DNA of 64,000 nt from Ancylostoma caninum (taxonomy: Eukaryota; Nematoda; Chromadorea; Rhabditida; Ancylostomatidae), in the NCBI GenBank assembly GCA_037903475.1, contig JBAJFG010000275.1:40327-104326 (forward strand), in the 5' to 3' direction. The translations under genes were made by a program, and so were the position numbers. The notes under the pieces are model-generated. The model saw nothing but the letters and a program-made list of their open reading frames with translations. It searched no databases and was not told the origin of the DNA. Below, one piece after another: positions 56,885-64,000 of the stretch; within the stretch, counting starts at the first letter, position 1; every line of letters starts with the position of its first letter.

Positions 56885-59674
56885 TTGGACATCTGCACAT
56901 ACAATTGCCGATCAGCCGCATCCGACGCAGACTTGAGAACTCTTCTCCACATATCTAAGAGGCTCAGGTACGATGTCATATGTCTGCAAGAGACGAAAAC
57001 GAAAACCCCGTATGCAAGAAGAATGGAAAGCGGAGAACTGATTATAATGGGGCAAAAGATTGACGCGAAGAACGTTGGGGGGGTCGGTTTCTTGATCCAC
57101 CCAAGAGTACAGCCCAGCATTCATTCGCACGAAATTCTGAGTCCGCGTATTGCTGTGCTACGATTACGAACGACGAAGAAAGCGACCATCACCATTGTAA
57201 ACTGCTACGCTCCTAACTCTGTTGCCAGCGAAGAGGACAAAGACAACTTCTACTCTGAGCTGGAAGCAGTAGTTAAGAAGGAAAAGTCATACTACAAATA
57301 CATATGCGGGGATTTCAACGCCCTTGTAGGAAATGGAAGCGACGGAAACTGGAGACTAGGTCGACACGGAAATGAAGCTAGGAACGACAATGGCTTTCGT
57401 CTATTAGATCTGATGTCTTGTTGCAACCTGTTTCATGGAAACTCCATCTTCGAGAAGCCTCAACACAGACGGTGGACCTGGAAAAGTCCTAACGGACAAA
57501 CTCATTCAGAGCTAGACCACATCCTCACGAACCGAAGATGGAGCCTGATGGACACTTCAGTAGTACCCTCTCTCGACACCGGATCCGACCACAGACTGCT
57601 ACGGGCCAAGATACGACTCAGTGATCGCATATTCAAAAGAGACACACATCGTGGGCCACCTATACGCTCTCCTGAGTATGATGAATCCGAACTGCAGAAG
57701 GCCATGAATGCATACAACTGGAGAAAGGAGGAAGATCCCACAGAAGACTATGAAGAATTAGCAAAAGGGCTGATATTTTGTGCCAAAGCAGCTATGATGA
57801 ACTACAAACAGAGAGGAGAAAGGCTGAACCCAAAGGCCAAACAATTGCTGCGCCGTAGAGGTGAAGTCAAAAGAGATCAGGCAGCGACGCATTTGGAGAA
57901 AGTTGTCATCAATAAAGCCTGTCGCGCGGCCATGAAGGAATCCCTTAGAGAGCACCGCAAAAATAAGCTACTTTCGACAGCCGCTCAGAGGAAAAGCCTG
58001 AAACGATGCCGACGAGAACTCTCGGACTATTCTGCTGTGACCACGTGCCTGAAAGACAAACAGGGAATACCCAAAACGACGAGGACGGACATGGAACGCA
58101 TTGTAACGGACTTTTATACAAATCTGTACCGCTCAACAACGGTTGTCCCAAGACGCCCATCCCCCACAGAAGAAAAGCCACCACCCATTCTGGTCTCGGA
58201 AGTGAGAATTGCAATTCAATCGCTGAGAAAGGGGACGGCCCCAGGACCCGATGGCATTACAGCGGACTTGCTTAGAGTCGGAGGATATACAATGCATAAA
58301 CTCTTAGCAGAGCACTTTACCTCCTATCTCGAAGCTGGCATCATTCCCGATCAGTGGAAGAGCTCCAAGACAGTGTTGATCTTCAAAAAAGGTGACAAAG
58401 AAGATATCGAAAACTACCGCCCTATTGCTTTGTTGTCTATACCGTACAAACTGTTTACGAAGATCATTCTGAACCGGCTTGAAACCACGCTTGATGAGTA
58501 CCAGCCAATAGAACAGGCAGGTTTCAGAAAAGGCTTTTGCTGTATGGACCACATTCACACTATCGTCCAGCTGATTGAGAGATGCAGGGAATACACGATG
58601 CCTCTGATCCTCACATTCGTCGACTACAGAAAAGCATTCGACTCCGTTGAAACGAATGCAGTCTTGAATGCGCTCATACATGCAGGAGTAGATCCAGCTT
58701 ACGTGAACATTCTTGAGCAGTGCAATGTCGGAACAACGACGACAATCCAGTTGTTTGACAAAAAACTACGCATTCCGATCGGAAAAGGTGTCCGACAAGG
58801 TGACACAATATCGCCAAAACTGTTCACGTCAGCCCTCCAGTATGCTATGTCTCGACTGAACTGGGAAGACAAAGGTATCACGATCGACGGAAAGAAGCTC
58901 TCAAACCTACGATTCGCAGACGACGTGGTTCTTGTTAGCAACAACACATCAGAGATGAACCAGCTGCTAAACGAGCTGAACGAAGTGAGCAAGAGCATCG
59001 GGCTGGAAATGAATATGAAGAAGACACAGATGATGGCAAATCAGTGGTGTGACAACGGAATAGTACAGCTGGATGGAAATATCTTGAGGAAAGTAGACAG
59101 CTACGTTTACCTGGGACGTGAAGTAAATATGACGAACGACTTGACAGGCGAAATTGGGCGAAGAAGAAAAGCGGCGTGGGCAGCCATGGACACGATTCGA
59201 GAAACGACAAGTCAAATCAGGGACTCGAAGCTGCGAGCTCACTTATTTGATTCTACGGTACTTCCGGCACTGTGTTATGCTACTGAAACATGGACGGACA
59301 ACAGAAACATCTCCTTGGCTATGAGAACGACACACAGGGCCTTGGAAAGATGTCTTCTGGGAACGAATAGATGGAAGCAATGGAAATGTGGCCTCAGTAG
59401 CAAAGACTTGAGGAAGGAATCGAAGATCAAGGACCTGACAGACTACATGGCATCCGCAAAGCATCGGTGGGCAGGACACGTGATGCGCCGAACTGACGAC
59501 AGATGGAGCACGAGATCAACTCTCTGGACTCCCTTGAACGTCAAAAGACCCCTCGGCCGACCCTTCACGCGCTGGTCTGATACATTTTCCAGGTCGTTTA
59601 AACAAAGAGAACTGACGAACTGGATGAGAGCGGCCCGAGACAGGAGAACCTGGAGCGAATGTGGTCCACACTGA
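56885..59674 (+). CDS. RTE-like LINE: endonuclease-reverse transcriptase, 929 codons
   Basis: A single open frame. The apurinic-type endonuclease is at about residues 1-235: ICTYNCRS, VICLQETKTK, CYAPN, YICGDFNA, LDHILTNR, SDHRLL. The reverse transcriptase is at about 400-700: GTAPGPDGITADLL, WKSSKTVLIFKKGDKEDIEN, YRPIALLSIPYKLF, FVDYRKAFDSVE, GVRQGDTISPKLF and the catalytic LRFADDVVLVSNN. The tail has YVYLGREVN, the AKHRWAGHVMRRTDDRW block and KRPLGRPFTRW, typical of RTE-clade ORFs. It copies its own RNA at nicked DNA. Catalytic residues are all present, so it may be live. The first in-frame codon used here is TTG. The frame is open further left, so the true N-end may lie upstream. After the stop only about 60 bases remain before a (TA)n tract and hairpin H. 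Confidence 0.93.
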   Translation: MDICTYNCRSAASDADLRTLLHISKRLRYDVICLQETKTKTPYARRMESGELIIMGQKIDAKNVGGVGFLIHPRVQPSIHSHEILSPRIAVLRLRTTKKATITIVNCYAPNSVASEEDKDNFYSELEAVVKKEKSYYKYICGDFNALVGNGSDGNWRLGRHGNEARNDNGFRLLDLMSCCNLFHGNSIFEKPQHRRWTWKSPNGQTHSELDHILTNRRWSLMDTSVVPSLDTGSDHRLLRAKIRLSDRIFKRDTHRGPPIRSPEYDESELQKAMNAYNWRKEEDPTEDYEELAKGLIFCAKAAMMNYKQRGERLNPKAKQLLRRRGEVKRDQAATHLEKVVINKACRAAMKESLREHRKNKLLSTAAQRKSLKRCRRELSDYSAVTTCLKDKQGIPKTTRTDMERIVTDFYTNLYRSTTVVPRRPSPTEEKPPPILVSEVRIAIQSLRKGTAPGPDGITADLLRVGGYTMHKLLAEHFTSYLEAGIIPDQWKSSKTVLIFKKGDKEDIENYRPIALLSIPYKLFTKIILNRLETTLDEYQPIEQAGFRKGFCCMDHIHTIVQLIERCREYTMPLILTFVDYRKAFDSVETNAVLNALIHAGVDPAYVNILEQCNVGTTTTIQLFDKKLRIPIGKGVRQGDTISPKLFTSALQYAMSRLNWEDKGITIDGKKLSNLRFADDVVLVSNNTSEMNQLLNELNEVSKSIGLEMNMKKTQMMANQWCDNGIVQLDGNILRKVDSYVYLGREVNMTNDLTGEIGRRRKAAWAAMDTIRETTSQIRDSKLRAHLFDSTVLPALCYATETWTDNRNISLAMRTTHRALERCLLGTNRWKQWKCGLSSKDLRKESKIKDLTDYMASAKHRWAGHVMRRTDDRWSTRSTLWTPLNVKRPLGRPFTRWSDTFSRSFKQRELTNWMRAARDRRTWSECGPH

Positions 59675-59725
59675 GAAGACCAACCCAGCAGTGAAGATGG
59701 ACCATCAAAGTATCAAAGTAAGTAT

Positions 59726-59800
59726 ATATATATATACCAGTCTGGCCGTCCGGCTAACGCCGGACTTCCAGACTTCTATTGATGCTCGCTTCGCTCGCAT
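59726..59800 (-). repeat. Hairpin repeat H, inverted copy after the LINE
   Basis: (TA)n, then the compound hairpin at 59739-59774 (AGTCTGG / CCAGACT outside, GTCCGGC / GCCGGAC inside, TAAC loop) and the outer block ending CTCGCTTCGCTCGCAT. With 56484-56560 it makes terminal inverted repeats of about 75 bp around the LINE. Confidence 0.85.
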
Positions 59801-60249
59801 ACTGCACGTGCACGTTGAAACCAAACACAAAAGTGTAAATGGATTCATAAGATCTGCATCCTTCCACGCAGTTCTATCGCTTTCCTGAGAAACCCTTGAT
59901 CCCGTAGGTGGTAGCTTTCCCCCATAGGAACGAAGTTATCCTCTTCCATATGAGCGGAGTTAGTGGACATGAAGAACTGAGTGTAGCCGATCCAGTGCAA
60001 ATGTTATCTTGAAATGATTTGAGCTCAACTGGTTGTTGTGGTAATTCAAGTGATAAAGGTCCACCGGTGTATATAAACGGAAAGGAAGGAGTGGTTCATT
60101 CAGACACAAACGGAATGGGAAGAGAACACGGATATGAAAGGAAACAATGTACATCTAGGTGATTTAGGTAGGAGGGTCCGCCGAAACAGGATTAGCGTAT
60201 CCCTAATGCAGAAATAGACCCGCCTAGCGAATTCCTATTACCTGTGGAA

Positions 60250-61125
60250 GCCGGCGCACCCTTATCACACCGTTGGACCCGACTCCAGGCGTTCCCTCAC
60301 TTTTGGACGCCGGCGCACCCTTATCACACCGTTGGACCCGAGTCCAGGCGTTTCCCACTTTTGGACGCCGGCGCACCCTTATCACACCGTTGGACCCGAC
60401 TCTCTCCCACTTTTGGACGCCGCGCAGCCTTATCACAGCTGTCGACCCGTCTCCCACACTTCTGGGCGCCGGCGCACCCTTATCACAGTGGTGGACCCAT
60501 CTCCCCCACTTCTGGGCGCCGGCGGGGCTTTACCATAGCGTTGGACCTGTCCCCCCACTTTTGGGCGCCGGTGCACCCTTATCACAGCTGTCGACCCGTC
60601 TCTCTCACTTTTGGACGCCGGCGCAGCCTTATCACAGCTGTCGACCCGTCCTCCCACACTTCTGGGCGCCGGCGCACCCTTATCACAGTGGTGGACCCAT
60701 CTCCCCCACTTCTGGGCGCCGGCGGGGCTTTACCATAGCGTTGGACCCGTCCCCCCACTTTTGGGCGCCGGTGCACCCTTATCACAGCTGTCGACTCGTC
60801 TCTCTCACTTTTGGACGCCGGCGCACCCTTATCACAGCTGTCGACCCGTCTCTCCCACTTTTGGATGCCGGCGCAGCCTTATCACAGCTGTCGACCCGTC
60901 TCCCACACTTCTGGGCGCCGGCGCACCCTTATCACAGCTGTCGACCCGTCTCCCACACTTCTGGACGCCGTCGCACCCTTATCACAGCTGTCGACCCGTC
61001 TCTCTCACTTTTGGACGCCGGCGCACCCTTATCACAGTGGTGGACCCGTCTCCCCACTTTTGGGCGCCGGCGCGACTTTACCACAGCGTTGGACCCGTTC
61101 CCCCTACTTCTGGGCGCCGGCGCAG
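60250..61125. repeat. Minisatellite array, right arm copy 1
   Basis: The complement of the left array: 'cgccggcgcacccttatcac', then 'agctgtcgacccgtctc' or 'accgttggacccgactcc' and 'cacttttggacgccgg'. About 15 units with mixed lengths. Plus-strand open frames here (up to 287 codons) are repeat artefacts. Confidence 0.93.
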
Positions 61126-61339
61126 CCATTCTGTAATGACTCCATTGACGGACTCGTTGCACATTGTCCAACCTTCTCCTCGATCCCATCCCTACCCCTC
61201 TCAACCATACCACACCCATCCCTAGGCTTATATATGATCTCGCAATCACGATCACTGACCAATTGTAGAATTTCGTAACGGTCTGACACACATACATACA
61301 GACAGACACGAAAACAAACTAAGCCCGTTATTATAAACC

Positions 61340-61401
61340 AGTCTGGCCGTCCGGCTAACGCCGGACTTCCAGACTTCTACTGATGCTCGCTTCGCTCGCA
61401 T
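61340..61401 (-). repeat. Hairpin repeat H, third copy at the junction of the two right arms
   Basis: Directly follows 'aagcccgttattataa', the outer end of right arm copy 1, with no spacer, and opens copy 2. It is nearly identical to 59739-59800. Confidence 0.85.
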
Positions 61402-61844
61402 ACTCCGCATACGATGCAGAAAAAGGGTGGACAGATTTAGTAGATTCTGTATCCCCCGAGTAAGTCCATCAACTTTTGGAAAGCTCTCGATCGCGTGAGC
61501 GGTAGCCTTCCTCCACCTGGGAGAAGTAATTTCTTTTGGTTGCCCTTAGTGGCCGTTGTTAATTGGAATTGGAAGTAGCCGATTCAGTGGAAATGCTCTC
61601 TTGAAATTATCTATCTTTAGCAGGTTGTTGTGGTAACTCAAGTGATAAGGATCTGCCCATGTATAAAAACAGAGTGAAGGGTGGGGTCGATTCAGATACA
61701 AATGGACTGGAATGAGGAGGGGAATACGGATTGGAATAACGTGCACCTAGGTCACATAGGTAGAAAGAATAGCCGGAACGGGTGCCAGGGCACCATTCAT
61801 GAAGAAATTTACCTAGGCCGTGACGAACTTCCTTTTCTGGACGC

Positions 61845-62525
61845 GGGCGCCCTTATCACAACGCTGGATCGTCGTGCGTTTCTCCACCTTTGGGCGCCGG
61901 CGCACCCTTATCACAGTGGTGGACCCGTCTCCCCCCACTTTGGGCGCCGGCGCACCCTTATCACAGTGGTGGACCCGTCTCCCCCCACTTTGGGCGCCGG
62001 CGCACCCTTATCACAGTGGTGGACCCGTCTTCCCCCACTTTTGGCGCCGGCGCACCCTTATCAAGGAGCTCGTGGACCGGTCCCCCCCCACTTTGGGCGC
62101 CGGCGCAGCCTTATCACAGTGGTGGACCCGTCTCCCCCCACTTTGGGCGCCGGCGCACCCTTATCACAGTGGTGGACCCGTCTCCCCCCACTTTGGGCGC
62201 CGGCGCAGCCTTATCACAGTGGTGGACCCGTCTCCCCCACTTTGGGCGCCGGCGCACCCTTATCACAGTGGTGGACCCGTCTCCACCCACTTTTGGCGCA
62301 GGCGCACCCTTATCCCAGTGGTGGGCCCGTCTCCCCCACTTTGGGCGCCGGCGCCCCCTTATCACACCGTTGGACCCGACTCCCCAGCCTTATCACAGCG
62401 TTGGACCCGTCCCCCCACGTTCTCGGCGCCGGCGCACCCTTATCACAGCGTTGGACCCGTCTCCCCACTTTTGGCTGGTGCTCATCACAGTGGTGGACCC
62501 ATCTCCCCCACTTCTGGGCGCCGGC
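61845..62525. repeat. Minisatellite array, right arm copy 2
   Basis: About 12 units, mostly of the 50-bp type ('gcgccggcgcacccttatca', 'cagtggtggacccgtctccc', 'cccactttgg'). It is more homogeneous than copy 1, suggesting recent turnover. Confidence 0.93.
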
Positions 62526-62700
62526 GCAGCCCCTCTGTATTCACTCCACTGACGGACCCGTTGCACATTGTCCAACCTCCTCCTCGATCCCATCCTTACC
62601 CCACTCAACCATACCACACCCATTCCTAAGCTTTTAAGACCACTGCGACAATCACGATCACTGACCAATTGTAGAATTTCGTAACGGTCTGACACACATA

Positions 62701-62898
62701 CAGGAAGCTCCAAATGTATGCAGTCAAGAGGGCGTGGCCACGGCGCGGCTCCTTGATCAGACACACGCGCTCTCTATGCTGCCTCTGGCTTCTCTGACTC
62801 TGCAGCCAACCAGTGGCAGCATGCCGAGCGCCTGTGTCTCTGTCTAAAGCCGCGTCGTGGCCACGTCCCTCTTGACTGCGGATATTTGGAGCTTCCTG
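62701..62898. mobile_element. Family C MITE, 198 bp, recent insertion
   Basis: From CAGGAAGCTCCAAATGTATG to its complement ending GGAGCTTCCTG, with TA at 62699-62700 and 62899-62900. It splits 'gacacacatacatacagaca', which is unbroken in right arm copy 1 near 61290, so the empty site is known. Relatives lie at 51268-51450 and, partly, near 10484, 43163 and 44405-44489. Confidence 0.9.
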
Positions 62899-62952
62899 TA
62901 CATACATACAGACAGACATGAAAACAGACTAAGCCCGTTATTATAAGTCATG

Positions 62953-64000
62953 ATCATGATGATAGTGCTGTAGATTGAGATAGAAGGATCTCCGCAACGC
63001 TTGTGCTCCCCCACGTCATTATCTCTAACAAGATCATTGATTAACATGTTAGACATAATTGCTTATCACGGTCGAACGTTGTCTTCAGTCATCTCTAACA
63101 TGTCGACCCATGATCTGTTTGCTGGAGATAACGACGTAGAAAGACGTGGAGGATTCTAACCACACCCATCTGCTAAGCCGTGCCGCATCATCTATAGCCT
63201 GTTCCACGAGGGAAGATATATAGTTGGGGAAGAGGAGAAGAAGAGGACGGAAAAGTGCGCAGAGATTGGAGAGGGTGCAGGGAAAAAGAGACACTGTGCA
63301 CGAATACTCAACCATCATCGCTGGCGAAACAGACTATATGCATTATCATACACAGGGTCAAGCATGACGATGGGAAAAACCGACCCTCAATACGACCCCC
63401 CCCCCTATTCCCTCGTCCAACCCCCACCTTTTCACGACCCCCCCCCCCCGTTCTGCTCCTGCATGTTTTCTCTGTACACAGAAACACTGAACAGTTTCAA
63501 GGAAGAAAACACAAAAGAAACATATTAAAAACCCAAAATTGGAACTAAAACAACCTTGAGCTCGATATACATCCTTCCTTATCCGATCGGACCAGACTGC
63601 CAGCAGGAACAATCATGTCATCACGTGTCAAAACAGGACTGATTGGGAGCGCATGCGAGGAATCGGTTTCAGCGTTGGCGCCCAGGGGTTCGATTCCCGG
63701 CGCCTCCGAAAAATTTTTGCACAAGTTGGAACCGTTCAGGATTTAGTGTGGATTATAGAGGATTTAAAGGTTTGAGAATGAAGTGAAGGAAGCGAAATCG
63801 ATCGATAACACATGCGAGAATTCGCCAACAAGGGGCGCAAGTTTATGGAAAACTAGGGTTACTTAGACCTCGCACTGAGGTTCTCTGACTCAAATGTTTT
63901 TCCATCTGTCCTTATAGGACGATCAGCTCTATCTTTTGCCAGACTTTCAATTTTCTAGACCTTCATATGTTTTTGGGAGCTCGATGGGAAATTTGGCGAA
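62953..64000. other. Right flank, no supported gene
   Basis: Contains the direct repeat shared with 53.75 kb (63195-63345), C-rich simple sequence (63390-63450) and a tRNA-like B-box, 'ggttcgattcccggcgcc', at about 63687-63706 without a matching acceptor stem. No coding exon is recognised. Confidence 0.45.

Larger units (their letters stand above)
53999..62952. mobile_element. Nine-kilobase inverted-repeat composite element with minisatellite arms
   Basis: The left end 'tcatgacttataataaaggg' continues 'cttagtctgt'. It is matched, inverted, by 'acagactaagcccgttatta' plus 'taagtcatga' at the right (to about 62952). Next come GT-rich stretches, then the minisatellite array (left 54115-55985; right 60250-61125 and 61845-62525, opposite orientation). 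After these are spacers of about 430 bp that still match as inverted diverged copies ('tttatcacttgaattaccac' type), then the compound hairpin (56511, 59739, 61340). The centre is a LINE. The right arm is present twice in tandem. No transposase of its own is visible. Confidence 0.6.

Noticed and set aside
56528..57130. Several minus-strand frames opposite the LINE start
   Set aside because: Shadows of the LINE coding strand without family features.
63640..63712. Possible tRNA gene
   Set aside because: A good B-box ('ggttcgattcc') is present, but the 5' acceptor stem does not pair with GCGCCTCC, T-stem pairing is incomplete and no clear A-box or anticodon arm is seen. At most a tRNA-derived fragment.

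Overview
The window is nuclear DNA from a parasitic-type nematode, most like a strongylid (hookworm-like) genome. This is judged from many small exons with GT..AG introns ending in TTTCAG, 3' splice sites 1-2 bases before start codons (spliced-leader style), a tight two-gene operon, conserved worm-type proteins, and a high load of DNA-transposon debris. I cannot name the species. All exon models were read by eye. Splice phases agree across almost every junction, but terminal exons are less certain. Offset errors of a base or two are possible, mainly in repeat coordinates.

Layout of genes. (1) 55-633 (+): last four exons of a PIKfyve/FAB1 lipid kinase. (2) 7023-2591 (-): an SLC35C2-like sugar/triose-phosphate-type transporter, convergent with (1). 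(3) 25771-13618 (-): a complete 16-exon DEG/ENaC channel subunit, 589 codons in phase, carrying one in-frame TAG. Its introns hold a mariner relic, a 662-bp perfect (TG)n run, a CR1-like LINE remnant and a TA-flanked element with a 37-bp hairpin. (4) 30570-40224 (+): a 21-exon mitochondrial AAA metalloprotease (SPG7/AFG3L2 type, 797 aa). Its 4-kb penultimate-region intron carries, on the opposite strand, a five-exon model for a 95-aa protein of unknown function. (5) 40540-41850 (+): an RNA polymerase III RPC7/POLR3G-like subunit about 130 bp after the protease poly(A) signal, so the two look like an operon. (6) 47082-50599 (+): FEN1/CRN-1 flap endonuclease, 379 aa. (7) 53378-50882 (-): a coiled-coil protein of unknown function, convergent with FEN1.

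Mobile DNA. A Merlin/ISXO2-type transposase (46654-45791, -) has an intact DDE frame and a histone-mRNA-like stem-loop right after its stop. Short TA-flanked inverted-repeat elements recur (7.8, 8.4, 31.9, 44.5, 51.3, 52.4, 62.7 kb). One is nested inside another and one has its empty site in a nearby duplicate. A 1.13-kb element with 9-bp target duplications sits in a FEN1 intron.

The right end, about 54.0-62.95 kb, is the most unusual part. It is a 9-kb inverted-repeat structure with matching ends, arms made of 50-59 bp minisatellites, an inner compound hairpin repeated three times, and an RTE-like LINE ORF (929 codons) at the centre of symmetry. The right arm is duplicated in tandem. I read it as a giant foldback-type element later entered by a LINE.
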